Shown here piece after piece: positions 16,332 through 24,746 of a DNA stretch of 64,000 bases. Both the position numbers and the translations under genes were made by a program. Numbering within the stretch: position 1 is the first letter of the stretch; every line of letters begins with the position of its first letter. This stretch comes from CAYJLB01 sp964370845. GTDB taxonomy: Bacteria > Bacillota > Clostridia > Oscillospirales > Ruminococcaceae. The notes beneath the pieces were generated by a model. It did no database searches and was not told where the DNA came from. It was given only the letters and a program-made list of their open reading frames with translations. The stretch is from NCBI GenBank assembly GCA_964370845.1, contig CAYJLB010000001.1:1-64000 (forward strand), written 5' to 3'.

Positions 16332-17957
16332 ATGGCTAAAAATATTATTTTCGGTGAAGACGCTAGAAAATCACTACAAAGCGGTATTGATAAATTAGCA
16401 AACACTGTAAAAATTACACTTGGACCAAAAGGACGTAACGCCGTTCTTGACAAAAAATTTGGTGCACCATTAATTACAAATGACGGTGTTACTATTGCAA
16501 AAGAAATCGAACTTGAAGATGCATTTGAAAATATGGGTGCACAACTTGTTAAAGAAGTTGCTGTAAAAACTAATGATGCTGCTGGTGACGGTACAACAAC
16601 GGCTACTTTACTTGCACAAGCTCTTGTTCGTGAGGGTATGAAAAACATCGCTGCTGGTGCAAATCCTATGGTAGTGAAAAAAGGTATGGCTAAAGCTGTA
16701 AATGTTGCTGTTGAAGCTATTATTGGAAATTCTTCAAAAGTAAATGGCTCTGATGACATTGCTAGAGTTGCTACAATTTCTTCTGCTGATGAAGTTATTG
16801 GTCAACTTATTGCTGATGCTATGGAAAAAGTTTCTGCTGACGGAGTTATCACTATTGAAGAAAGCAAAACTAGCGAAACTTATAGCGAAGTTGTTGAGGG
16901 TATGCAATTTGACAGAGGATACATCTCGCCTTATATGGCAACTGACACTGATAAGATGGAAGCTATCATTGACGATGCTTGCATTTTAATTACAGATAAA
17001 AAAATTGGTTCAATTCAAGAAATTTTACCTTTACTAGAACAAATTGTTCAAGCTGGTAAAAAACTTGTTATTATCGCAGAAGATATTGAAGGGGAAGCTT
17101 TAGCTACTCTTATCGTAAATAAATTAAGAGGAACTTTCACTTGTGTTGCTGTAAAAGCTCCAGGTTTTGGTGACAGAAGAAAAGAAATGTTACAAGACAT
17201 TGCTATCCTAACAGGTGGTGAAGTTATTTCTTCCGACTTAGGTTTAGAGTTAAAAGATGCTTCTATTGAGCAACTTGGACACGCTCGTCAAGTAGTAATT
17301 CAAAAAGAAAATACTATCATCGTTGACGGTGCTGGACAAAAAGATGAAATTGCTGCTAGAATTGGTCAAATTAAGTCACAAATTGAAACTACAACTTCTG
17401 ATTTTGACAGAGAAAAGTTACAAGAAAGACTTGCAAAACTTTCAGGTGGTGTTGCAGTAATTAAAGTTGGTGCAGCTACTGAAATTGAAATGAAAGAGAA
17501 AAAACTTCGTATCGAAGATGCTCTAGCAGCTACTAAAGCGGCTGTTGAAGAAGGTATCGTTGCGGGCGGTGGTACTGCGTTAATTAATGCTATGCCAGCT
17601 GTTGAGAAGTTAATTCCTACACTTTCAGGAGATGAAAAGACTGGTGCTCAAATCGTTCTTAAATCCCTTGAAGAACCAATTCGTCAAATCGCATTAAATG
17701 CTGGGCTTGAGGGTTCAGTTATCATTGAAAAAATTAGACGTTCAAGAAAAGTTGGTTACGGTTTTGATGCTTACAACGAAACTTATGTTGAAATGATTCC
17801 AGCTGGTATCGTTGACCCAGCTAAAGTTACTCGTTGTGCATTACAAAATGCAGCTTCAGTAGCTAGTATGGTTATAACAACTGAAAGCCTTGTTGCTGAC
17901 ATTAAAGAAGAAACTCCAGCTATGCCTCCAATGCCAGCTGGCGGAATGGGCTTCTAG
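16332..17957 (+). CDS. groEL: Chaperonin GroEL
   Basis: 60-kDa chaperonin forming two heptameric rings that fold proteins with GroES and ATP. 541 residues, normal. Nucleotide-binding DGTTTATLLAQAL and VAGGGTALINAM, apical-domain APGFGDRRKEML and TLGPKGRNAVLDKKFG are all intact. The C-terminal tail is a short PPMPAGGMGF. It lies 26 bp after groES with AAGGAG before the ATG. The stop codon is embedded in a hairpin of the post-stop repeat family, and the real terminator lies ~200 bp further on. Confidence 0.98.
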   Translation: MAKNIIFGEDARKSLQSGIDKLANTVKITLGPKGRNAVLDKKFGAPLITNDGVTIAKEIELEDAFENMGAQLVKEVAVKTNDAAGDGTTTATLLAQALVREGMKNIAAGANPMVVKKGMAKAVNVAVEAIIGNSSKVNGSDDIARVATISSADEVIGQLIADAMEKVSADGVITIEESKTSETYSEVVEGMQFDRGYISPYMATDTDKMEAIIDDACILITDKKIGSIQEILPLLEQIVQAGKKLVIIAEDIEGEALATLIVNKLRGTFTCVAVKAPGFGDRRKEMLQDIAILTGGEVISSDLGLELKDASIEQLGHARQVVIQKENTIIVDGAGQKDEIAARIGQIKSQIETTTSDFDREKLQERLAKLSGGVAVIKVGAATEIEMKEKKLRIEDALAATKAAVEEGIVAGGGTALINAMPAVEKLIPTLSGDEKTGAQIVLKSLEEPIRQIALNAGLEGSVIIEKIRRSRKVGYGFDAYNETYVEMIPAGIVDPAKVTRCALQNAASVASMVITTESLVADIKEETPAMPPMPAGGMGF

Positions 17958-18050
17958 TGGCGAGTCGCCACTGACATGCCCGCGTTATTAGAAAGTGCAA
18001 TGGGATAGTTTCTGCCCACGAGGGCAACGTGACGTTGCATCCATACCCGC
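17956..18050 (+). repeat. Post-stop hairpin elements, copies B and C (after groEL)
   Basis: Copy B is the hairpin AGTGGCG-AGT-CGCCACT (17956-17972, including the groEL stop) followed by GACATGCCCGCG. Copy C is GCAACGTGACGTTGC (18024-18038) followed by ATCCATACCCGCG. Stem sequences differ but the 3' flank (ATnCCCGCG) is conserved. A related copy D (GCAACCTCCGCTGTTATGCC) follows at 18122-18141. Confidence 0.65.
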
Positions 18051-18090
18051 GTTTTTAAAAAGTGCAATGGGAAAATTTCTGCCCACGAGG
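17979..18090 (+). repeat. Tandem 45-bp repeat downstream of groEL
   Basis: Units 17979-18023 and 18046-18090 begin CCCGCG and end TTTCTGCCCACGAGG; they are identical at 41 of 45 bases and are offset by 67 bp. The segment between them is the hairpin of copy C, so the repeating block is hairpin plus 45-bp unit. Confidence 0.85.
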
Positions 18091-18157
18091 TCGAATATGG
18101 TGGGGATTTCACGATTTTCGTGCAACCTCCGCTGTTATGCCACACGATGCAAAAATT

Positions 18158-18202
18158 AAACGGTTGTAAAATGATATTTTTCATTTTACAACCGTTTTTT
18201 AT
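18158..18202. terminator. Bidirectional terminator between groEL and tcdA
   Basis: A perfect 17-bp stem (AAACGGTTGTAAAATGA at 18158-18174, complement at 18181-18197, 6-nt loop) with T-rich flanks on both sides separates the convergent groESL operon and tcdA. Confidence 0.93.
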
Positions 18203-18216
18203 TCACGTTTTTGCAA

Positions 18217-18927
18217 TTAAATATTTGCTAACTCTTTTACCACTTCCCCACCGATAATAAGCCCCGCCACCGACGGAACAAAAGAACAGCTTGCGGGCGG
18301 GTTCCTTTTTTCGTGTGTATTTTCATCTTTAACAACAATTTTTTGCGGTATTTCCTCCGAATATAACACTTTAAGCTTTTTAACTCCACGGTCTTTAAGC
18401 TCTTTCCTCATTACCCTAGCCAAAGGACATACAGAGGTTTTGTTTATATCGGAAATTTGGAATTTCGTTGGGTCAAGTTTGTTTCCTGTACCCATTGAAG
18501 CAATTATTTTTACATCGTTTTTATAGCAAAATTCAGCAATAACAAGTTTCGCTGTCATTGTGTCAATACAATCAACAACATAATCAAATTCCGATAAATT
18601 TATTTGATTTTTCGTTTCCTCGTTGTAAAATAATTTTAAAGCGGTAACTTTACAATTTGGGTTTATGTCAAGAATTCGTTCTTTCATAACCTCAACTTTA
18701 TCTTTCCCCACTGTGCTATGTAAAGCGATAAGCTGTCTATTTATATTTGAAATTGAAACTGTATCACTGTCAACAAGTGTGATATTTCCAACGTTACAAC
18801 GCGCAATACTTTCAGCAACAAAAGAACCTACTCCACCTACACCAAAGATAATTACTTTGGATTTAGCCAATTTTTCCATTGCACTTTCACCTAAAAGTAG
18901 TGAAGTTCTTATAAATGATAAATCCAT
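18217..18927 (-). CDS. tcdA: tRNA threonylcarbamoyladenosine dehydratase (TcdA/YgdL, ThiF/E1-like)
   Basis: ATP-dependent enzyme that cyclises t6A37 of tRNA to ct6A. The E1-like adenylation motif FGVGGVGSFVAESIARCNVG (residues ~30-50), the NINRQL arginine region, DCIDTMTAKL and the C-terminal CSFVPSVAGLIIGGEVVKEL identify the family. I start at ATG 18927 (236 aa), which has GAAAGGATTGGTTGAGT upstream; the longer frame to 19014 would overlap the end of rodA. It follows rodA by 25 bp on the same strand. The tsaE/tsaB genes, whose pathway makes the t6A substrate, are 4 kb away on the other strand. Confidence 0.9.
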   Translation of the reverse strand: MDLSFIRTSLLLGESAMEKLAKSKVIIFGVGGVGSFVAESIARCNVGNITLVDSDTVSISNINRQLIALHSTVGKDKVEVMKERILDINPNCKVTALKLFYNEETKNQINLSEFDYVVDCIDTMTAKLVIAEFCYKNDVKIIASMGTGNKLDPTKFQISDINKTSVCPLARVMRKELKDRGVKKLKVLYSEEIPQKIVVKDENTHEKRNPPASCSFVPSVAGLIIGGEVVKELANI

Positions 18928-18952
18928 ACTCAACCAATCCTTTCTATAACCT

Positions 18953-20107
18953 TTATCTTCCTCTATTTCTTGTTGCAAAAATGGATTGACTTTGTTCACC
19001 ATGAGAATGAACACTTAAAACTAAACCGACAGATGCAAACATACTTAAAACCGCAGTTCCCCCAGCGCTAACAAAAGGCAAAGGAACACCAATAACAGGC
19101 ATTACACCAATTACCATTCCAATATTTAAAATATAGTGAACTAAAAATAAAGCGAAAACACCTACACAAATTTGTCTACCCAATTTATCTTTTGCAAAAA
19201 CTCCGTTTAGAAGAACTTTTGTCATAAGAATAACAGCAACAACGCACAAAGCAATACAGCCTAAAAAGCCTAAAGTTTGTCCTAAATAAGAGAAAATAAA
19301 GTCATTATGCATTTCCGAAACATAAATTAAACTGTCGTCAAACAAGCCTTTTCCATACATTTGCCCCGAACCTAAGGCAATTTTTCCCTGTGCTTGGTGA
19401 TAACCAACTCCTAAAGGGTCTAAAGTTGGGTCTAAAATAACCAAAAAACGTTCCTTTTGATGGTCAAGCAGTATAAATTCCCAAGCTAAATAAATTAATA
19501 TTGGCGAAATAACTAATGCTAATGCTATTAATTTCCAAGAAAGTCCCGCTGAAAAAATCATTGCAAGGAAAATTACTGCGAAAACTAAAGCTGTTCCATC
19601 ATCACCTTGAAGCACTATTAAACCGATTGGCACAGCACCGTGTATTCCTAGCAAAAGTAAGTTAATAGGCTGATTTATCTTGTCGCCCACCTTGTATGTG
19701 TGATAAGCAAAGGACAAAATAAATGCAATTTTCAATATTTCTGAAGGTTGAATTGTCATAAATCCAATATCAAGCCAAGCAGTATCGTCAACTCCAACAC
19801 GAGGTTGTACACCAAGGGAAGTAAAAGTCAAAAGCACTGGAATTACCGCAGCTGGAACATATATAAACCAGAGTTTTGCGATTTTTTCATAATCAATTAA
19901 CGTAAGCACTAAAGCAACGCAAAGTCCTATCATTGCGGAAATTGTCTGTATCTGATAATCCCTAGTTGAAACATAAGAGGAAACTCCCATTGTAACCATT
20001 GAATACAGTAAAACTACACCGAGAAAGATTGAGGCTAAAACTGCGAATATTATAATAAAATCTATTTTTCTTGCAAAAGAAAATAAGAGATGAAACACTT
20101 TTTTCAT
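18953..20107 (-). CDS. rodA: RodA-like SEDS peptidoglycan glycosyltransferase
   Basis: Polytopic membrane enzyme that polymerises lipid II during cell-wall elongation, partnering a class B PBP. 384 residues with about ten membrane helices. SEDS landmarks: IQPSEILKIAF, GDDGTALVFAVIFLAMIFSAGL, the RFLVILDPTLDPLGVGYHQAQGKIALGSG loop and LPFVSAGGTAVLSM near the C-terminus. RodA is favoured over FtsW/SpoVE by the loop sequence, but the family boundary is soft. The ATG has no close Shine-Dalgarno; an upstream in-frame 21-codon frame ends TAA directly before it, which could couple initiation. It ends 25 bp before tcdA. Confidence 0.9.
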   Translation of the reverse strand: MKKVFHLLFSFARKIDFIIIFAVLASIFLGVVLLYSMVTMGVSSYVSTRDYQIQTISAMIGLCVALVLTLIDYEKIAKLWFIYVPAAVIPVLLTFTSLGVQPRVGVDDTAWLDIGFMTIQPSEILKIAFILSFAYHTYKVGDKINQPINLLLLGIHGAVPIGLIVLQGDDGTALVFAVIFLAMIFSAGLSWKLIALALVISPILIYLAWEFILLDHQKERFLVILDPTLDPLGVGYHQAQGKIALGSGQMYGKGLFDDSLIYVSEMHNDFIFSYLGQTLGFLGCIALCVVAVILMTKVLLNGVFAKDKLGRQICVGVFALFLVHYILNIGMVIGVMPVIGVPLPFVSAGGTAVLSMFASVGLVLSVHSHGEQSQSIFATRNRGR

Positions 20108-20347
20108 TTAAATGCCCACGGTATCCTTATATCGCCACAAAAGTAATGAAAACATTGTTTTGCGCTTGGACACCTTCCTTTCTTCATTTTTTCAAAATTA
20201 CTAATTAATTATAATCTATTATGCAAATAAAGGCAACAATTTTTTTTGCATCTAATTTTTATTTTTGAGAATTTTAGAAAATAATATGAAAAAATATGTT
20301 TTTTTGTTGAAAATTTCAAGTTTTGTATAGCCATAAATAAAAATATA

Positions 20348-20356
20348 TGATATAAT
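20348..20356 (+). promoter_or_regulatory. Extended -10 promoter for the 20.4-kb membrane-protein gene
   Basis: TGATATAAT is a TGn-extended -10 box 36 bp upstream of the start codon. A TTGTAT sequence lies upstream but at 22 bp spacing, too far for a standard -35. The rest of the 20108-20391 gap is AT-rich without recognisable structure. Confidence 0.5.
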
Positions 20357-20391
20357 AAAAATAATATTTTTTGAAAGGACTACTTAATGTA

Positions 20392-20973
20392 ATGAAAGAT
20401 CCAAACGAAATAATCGAAGCACATAATCGCACCCGTAAAAAGATGAAAATTGCTTTTATTATTATTGCAGCACTGCTCTTTATTGCAATAATATTTTCTC
20501 TAATTCAATCTTATTTACTCACAAGTGGAATGCCAGCATTTAACGGAAAATGGAATATGGTTTTGCCTGACAATTATATGAAAACTGCTGTTTTTTATAA
20601 TGCTGAAGATACTCGTGGAGAAAAAGGCTATTGTATAAGTGTTTATGAGGAATCTTATGTGGACACTTCTTTAACCTATTTTGACGATTATTCAAGTGGT
20701 GAAAATGCTGAAATTGAAGCACAAATTGAAAAAATCGACAGCGCTTTACTTGGCTTTATTCCCCCAGTTGCTGGAACGGAAAATCCACTAGATATGCTTT
20801 ATGCCGCTGACACTTCGGGTGTAAATCGTGTGGTTTATGAGGAAGCCGATATGCCTAATATGGAAAAAGAGTATACTTGGAAAATGACTGAAAATGAAGA
20901 AAACGGACATATTGAAATTTTCATTTATTTCCCAGAAGATAAAGTATGCTACTATTATGAGGAATTATATTAG
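20392..20973 (+). CDS. Single-pass membrane protein of unknown function
   Basis: I do not recognise this 193-residue protein. It has a short basic cytoplasmic N-terminus (HNRTRKKMK), one membrane helix at ~21-40 (IAFIIIAALLFIAIIFSLIQ), and an extracellular, acidic and Tyr/Glu-rich domain of ~145 residues. The topology is that of a membrane-anchored sensor or cell-envelope protein. ATG 20392 is the best start: an AAAGGA lies upstream, while the frame could be extended only to a TTG at 20371 that overlaps that AAAGGA. It precedes fhs by 57 bp, where fhs has its own ribosome-binding site; whether they share a transcript is unclear. Confidence 0.75.
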   Translation: MKDPNEIIEAHNRTRKKMKIAFIIIAALLFIAIIFSLIQSYLLTSGMPAFNGKWNMVLPDNYMKTAVFYNAEDTRGEKGYCISVYEESYVDTSLTYFDDYSSGENAEIEAQIEKIDSALLGFIPPVAGTENPLDMLYAADTSGVNRVVYEEADMPNMEKEYTWKMTENEENGHIEIFIYFPEDKVCYYYEELY

Positions 20974-21030
20974 TTTTAACCGATTATTTTAAACAATGTA
21001 TATTTAACCGCGAAAGGAATGTTTATTTTT

Positions 21031-22725
21031 ATGATGACAGATATTGAAATTGCACAAGGTTGTAAAATGAAAAAAATTACCGAAATTGCCGCTAACTTAG
21101 GGATTTCTGATGAATATTTAGAGCCGTATGGGCATTATAAAGCTAAGGTTTCGGAAGATTTATTCAAAGTTCTTGAAAACAAAGAGGACGGAAAATTAAT
21201 CCTAGTTACTGCTATTAACCCAACTCCAGCTGGTGAGGGTAAAACTACTACTAGTGTTGGTCTTGCACAAGCTATGAGTAAAATCGGAAAAAATGCAGTG
21301 CTTGCCCTTCGTGAGCCCTCCTTGGGACCAGTTTTTGGAATAAAAGGTGGTGCAGCAGGTGGCGGTTATGCACAGGTTGTACCAATGGAAGATATAAATT
21401 TACATTTCACTGGCGATATGCATGCTATTACTTCTGCAAACAATTTGCTATGTGCATTAGTTGACAATCATTTGCAACAAGGAAATCCTTTAAACATTGA
21501 CCAAAGAAGAATACTTATAAAGCGTTGTTTAGATATGAATGACCGTGCTTTAAGAAATGTAATTGTGGGACTTGGAACAAAAATGGACGGAATTCCTCGT
21601 GAAGATAGCTTTCAAATTACAGTTGCCTCGGAAATAATGGCAATCCTGTGTCTTGCTTCTGACCTTGCCGACCTAAAAAAACGTGTTGAAAATATTTTAG
21701 TTGGATATACGTTTGACAATAAACCTATCTATGCTAAGGAACTAGGTGGCTGTGGAGCTATGGTTGCTTTACTTAAAGATGCCTTGAAACCTAACCTTGT
21801 GCAAACTCTTGAAAACACTCCAGCAATCATGCACGGTGGACCTTTTGCTAATATTGCACACGGTTGTAACTCAGTGAGAGCTACTAAACTTGCCTTGAAA
21901 CTCGGCGATTATGTTGTGACTGAGGCTGGATTTGGCTCCGACCTTGGTGCTGAAAAATTCTTTGACATAAAATGTCGTTTTGCTGGGTTAAATCCAGCTT
22001 GTGTAGTTTTAGTCGCTACTATTAGAGCGTTAAAATATAATGGTGGAATTGCAAAAGATAACTTAAAAGATGAAAATGTTGACGCACTTAAAAAAGGTAT
22101 TGTAAACCTTGGTGCGCACATTGAAAATATGCATAAATTTGGAGTTCCTGTTGTTGTTTCAATCAACAAATTCCATACTGATAGCGATGCTGAAATTGCT
22201 ATTATAAAAGAATATTGTGATAGTTTAGGTGTAACTGTTTCTCTTTCCGAAGTTTTTGCAAAAGGTGGAGAAGGTGGAGTTGACCTTGCTGAAAAAGTAT
22301 GTGAAACTATTGAAAATTGTGCAAATTGTTCAGATGAAAAATATCGCACTAACTTCAAACCTATCTATGACGAAAAACTTCCAATAAAAGAGAAAGTTTC
22401 AATTGTTGCAAAAGAAATTTACCGTGCAAATGGCGTTGTTTTCTCCGCTCTAGCAGAGAAAGCTATTAAAGAAATTGAAGCTTTAGGACAGGATAAACTT
22501 CCTATTTGTGTTGCAAAAACGCAGTATTCATTGTCAGATGACCCGACTAAACTTGGAAAACCTGAAAACTTTGAAATTACTGTAAAAGATGTAAAATTGT
22601 CAGCAGGTGCTGGATTTATCGTTGTTTACACAGGTGATATTTTGACAATGCCTGGGCTTCCAAAAGTTCCATCTGCAAACATTATCGACTGCGACAATGA
22701 CGGAAATATTAAAGGATTGTTCTAA
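21031..22725 (+). CDS. fhs: Formate-tetrahydrofolate ligase
   Basis: ATP-dependent formation of 10-formyl-THF from formate and THF, feeding purine and one-carbon metabolism (or the Wood-Ljungdahl methyl branch). The chain starts MMTDIEIAQ..KMKKITEIA; the P-loop is TPAGEGKTTTSVGL (residues ~66-79), followed by the family signature REPSLGPVFGIKGGAAGGGYAQVVPMEDINLHFTGD. 564 residues is near the usual ~556. ATG 21031 is chosen over 21019, since the latter overlaps the GAAAGGA site. The formate made by the split PFL at the start of the window is a natural substrate. The stop is 1 bp before tsaE, so the two are translationally coupled. Confidence 0.97.
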   Translation: MMTDIEIAQGCKMKKITEIAANLGISDEYLEPYGHYKAKVSEDLFKVLENKEDGKLILVTAINPTPAGEGKTTTSVGLAQAMSKIGKNAVLALREPSLGPVFGIKGGAAGGGYAQVVPMEDINLHFTGDMHAITSANNLLCALVDNHLQQGNPLNIDQRRILIKRCLDMNDRALRNVIVGLGTKMDGIPREDSFQITVASEIMAILCLASDLADLKKRVENILVGYTFDNKPIYAKELGGCGAMVALLKDALKPNLVQTLENTPAIMHGGPFANIAHGCNSVRATKLALKLGDYVVTEAGFGSDLGAEKFFDIKCRFAGLNPACVVLVATIRALKYNGGIAKDNLKDENVDALKKGIVNLGAHIENMHKFGVPVVVSINKFHTDSDAEIAIIKEYCDSLGVTVSLSEVFAKGGEGGVDLAEKVCETIENCANCSDEKYRTNFKPIYDEKLPIKEKVSIVAKEIYRANGVVFSALAEKAIKEIEALGQDKLPICVAKTQYSLSDDPTKLGKPENFEITVKDVKLSAGAGFIVVYTGDILTMPGLPKVPSANIIDCDNDGNIKGLF

Positions 22726-22726
22726 T

Positions 22727-23167
22727 ATGGCTGTATATAAAACTAATTCCCCTCTCCAGTCCATTGAGCTTGGAAAAAAAGTGGGTTCTTTATTAAAAGG
22801 CGGTGAAGTAATCGCTTACACCGGTGATTTAGGTGCAGGAAAAACTACTTTTACTAGAGGTCTTGCAATGGGAATGGGGCTTTCTGACGATGTTACTTCC
22901 CCTACTTTTACCCTTGTTAACGAATACACTGGAAAAATCAATCTTTATCACTTTGATATGTATAGAATTATGAATTCCACCGAAATTGAAGTTACTGGTT
23001 TTTATGAATATATGACAAAAAACAATGTGCTTGCCGTGGAGTGGAGTGAAAACATTTCTGACGCACTCCCCCTTGATACAATTTACATTAATATTCAAAG
23101 AATTAGTGATGAAGAACGAAATATTGAAATAATCGGAGATGACCGCTTTGAAAATATTAGCTATTGA
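22727..23167 (+). CDS. tsaE: tRNA threonylcarbamoyladenosine biosynthesis ATPase TsaE
   Basis: ATPase that works with TsaB and TsaD to make t6A37 on ANN-decoding tRNAs. The Walker A is YTGDLGAGKTTFTRGLA (residues ~31-47), followed by VTSPTFTLVNEY, the LYHFDMYRI strand and AVEWSEN. 146 residues, normal. The ATG is one base after the fhs stop and uses the AAAGGATTG inside the fhs 3' end. Its last 20 bases overlap tsaB. tsaD is not in the window. Confidence 0.95.
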   Translation: MAVYKTNSPLQSIELGKKVGSLLKGGEVIAYTGDLGAGKTTFTRGLAMGMGLSDDVTSPTFTLVNEYTGKINLYHFDMYRIMNSTEIEVTGFYEYMTKNNVLAVEWSENISDALPLDTIYINIQRISDEERNIEIIGDDRFENISY

Positions 23168-23840
23168 TACTTCGTCACAAATAGCTTCTGTGGCAATTTG
23201 TGACGAGAATAAAACCTATCACGAAACAACCATTGAAACTAATATGACCCATTCACAAATGATTATGCCAATGGTTGAAAAAGCTTTAGCTGAATGTGAA
23301 TTCAGTTTAAAAGACATTGATGCATTTGCTGTAGATTCGGGACCTGGGTCTTATACAGGGCTTCGAATTGGTGTTGCAGCCATTAAAGGAATGGCTTTCG
23401 CAGAGGGAAAACCTTGCTTTGGAATATCTACTTTGCATTCTCTTGCTTATAATTGCAATTTTTTTAATGGAGAAATTGTTTCAATTATCCACGCAAGGCA
23501 AGAAGTTGTCTATTTTGCAAGATTTTTCTGTGAAAATGGAGTAATTTCTTATTTGGAGCAAGACAAAATGACTACTGTAAATGAATTAATCGACGTTTTA
23601 GCAGAAATTTCTAACGATGTGCTTTTAGTTGGAGATTATGCTCTTAATATTTTTGCTTCTGTGCAAGAAAATGAGAAGTTTTCCCATGTTCATTTATCTC
23701 CAATTATGTTAAGGACTCAGCTTGCAACATCACTTTGTAAGGCTGCTTTTAATGAAGAAAAAGCCATTGCTCCAAAGGATTTAGAAGTAAATTATTTACA
23801 ACTTACAAAGGCAGAAAAGGATTTAAATTTGAAAGGATAG
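23148..23840 (+). CDS. tsaB: tRNA threonylcarbamoyladenosine biosynthesis protein TsaB
   Basis: Inactive Gcp-like protein that scaffolds the TsaBDE complex. It starts KILAIDTSSQIASVAI and contains DAFAVDSGPGSYTGLRIGVAAIKG, the family hallmark. I prefer the TTG start at 23148 (230 aa): GGAG lies 9 nt upstream and it gives the typical MKILAIDTSS N-terminus, whereas ATG 23139 abuts the GGAG. It overlaps tsaE by 20 nt in a different frame, indicating coupling; RpiB follows after 5 bp. Confidence 0.94.
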   Translation: MKILAIDTSSQIASVAICDENKTYHETTIETNMTHSQMIMPMVEKALAECEFSLKDIDAFAVDSGPGSYTGLRIGVAAIKGMAFAEGKPCFGISTLHSLAYNCNFFNGEIVSIIHARQEVVYFARFFCENGVISYLEQDKMTTVNELIDVLAEISNDVLLVGDYALNIFASVQENEKFSHVHLSPIMLRTQLATSLCKAAFNEEKAIAPKDLEVNYLQLTKAEKDLNLKG

Positions 23841-23845
23841 AATTT

Positions 23846-24280
23846 ATGATAGCTATAGGAAATGACCACGCAGCAATAGAATTAAAGCTTTTTATTTGCA
23901 AATATTTTGAAGAAAAAGGCATAGAATACAAAGATTTTGGCTGTGGAATTGACGAAAAATGTGATTATCCAGCAAAAGCTAAGGAACTTTGCGAAGAAGT
24001 TACTGCTGGAAAATTTGAAAAGGGAATTTTACTTTGCGGGACGGGAATTGGAATTTCCATCGCCGCAAACAAAGTAAAAGGCATTAGAGCGGCGGCTTGT
24101 TCTGATTACTACTCTGCAAAATATACAAGACTTCACAATGATGCAAATGTGCTTTGCCTTGGAGCAAGAGTTGTAGGAACTGAATATGCTACTGAGCTTA
24201 TTGAAGTTTTCTTAAACACCGAATTTGAAGGCGGACGTCATCAAATTCGTGTAGATATGATTTCTGATATGGAAAAATAA
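23846..24280 (+). CDS. rpiB: Ribose-5-phosphate isomerase B
   Basis: Interconverts ribose-5-phosphate and ribulose-5-phosphate in the pentose phosphate pathway. IAIGNDHAAIELK, the substrate loop DYPAKAKELCEEV, the ILLCGTGIGISIAANKVKGIRAA signature with catalytic Cys, and RLHNDANVLCLGARVVG are intact. 144 residues, normal. Last gene of fhs-tsaE-tsaB-rpiB; an AAAGGA site is in the tsaB end and a terminator follows. Confidence 0.95.
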   Translation: MIAIGNDHAAIELKLFICKYFEEKGIEYKDFGCGIDEKCDYPAKAKELCEEVTAGKFEKGILLCGTGIGISIAANKVKGIRAAACSDYYSAKYTRLHNDANVLCLGARVVGTEYATELIEVFLNTEFEGGRHQIRVDMISDMEK

Positions 24281-24288
24281 TATAAAAT

Positions 24289-24324
24289 AAAGTAACTGTA
24301 AATCTTACAGTTACTTTGTTTTTC
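24289..24324 (+). terminator. rpiB operon terminator
   Basis: 13-bp perfect stem AAAGTAACTGTAA (24289-24301) with its complement at 24305-24317, 3-nt loop, then GTTTTTC. Confidence 0.88.
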
Positions 24325-24326
24325 TA

Positions 24327-24360
24327 ACAAAAAAAGGGAACCGCAAATTGCAGTTCCCTT
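24327..24360 (-). terminator. Terminator of the ribosomal-protein operon (after rplQ)
   Basis: On the minus strand AAGGGAACTGCA (24360-24349) pairs with TGCGGTTCCCTT (24345-24334) with one G-U pair, followed directly by a T run. It ends the 32-gene S10-spc-alpha cluster. Confidence 0.92.
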
Positions 24361-24381
24361 GATTTTTTATAAAATATAAGA

Positions 24382-24723
24382 TTATACCAACTCGATAATC
24401 GCCATTTCAGCAGCGTCACCACGACGAGGACCAATTTTAACTATTCTAGTGTAACCACCGTTACGCTCAGCGTATTTAGGTGAAATTTCATTGAATAATT
24501 TATTAGTAACTTCTTCTTTAGTGATGTAAGCTAAAGCTTGACGTTTTGAGTGAAGGGTGTTAGTTTTGCCAATTGTGATCATTTTATCAGTCATAGCACT
24601 AACTTCCTTAGCTCTTGTTACAGTTGTTTCAATCTTACCTTTTTCTAGCAAAAATGTTACCATAGCTCTAAGCATAGCTTTTCTGTGGTCGCTTTTTCTG
24701 CCGAGTTTTCTTGCGCCTGGCAT
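24382..24723 (-). CDS. rplQ: 50S ribosomal protein L17
   Basis: Large-subunit protein near the peptide exit. 113 residues starting MPGARKLGRKSDHRKAMLRAM, with the conserved TTVTRAKEV and NGGYTRIVKIGPRRGDAAEMAIIELV end. It is the last gene of the cluster, 23 bp after rpoA, with GGAGTG before the ATG. Confidence 0.98.
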   Translation of the reverse strand: MPGARKLGRKSDHRKAMLRAMVTFLLEKGKIETTVTRAKEVSAMTDKMITIGKTNTLHSKRQALAYITKEEVTNKLFNEISPKYAERNGGYTRIVKIGPRRGDAAEMAIIELV

Positions 24724-24746
24724 AGATATTCACTCCTTACCTTGTG

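Noticed and set aside
23139..23167. tsaE/tsaB overlap as a broken gene
   Set aside because: Overlap of these genes in different frames is normal and both proteins are full length with intact motifs.
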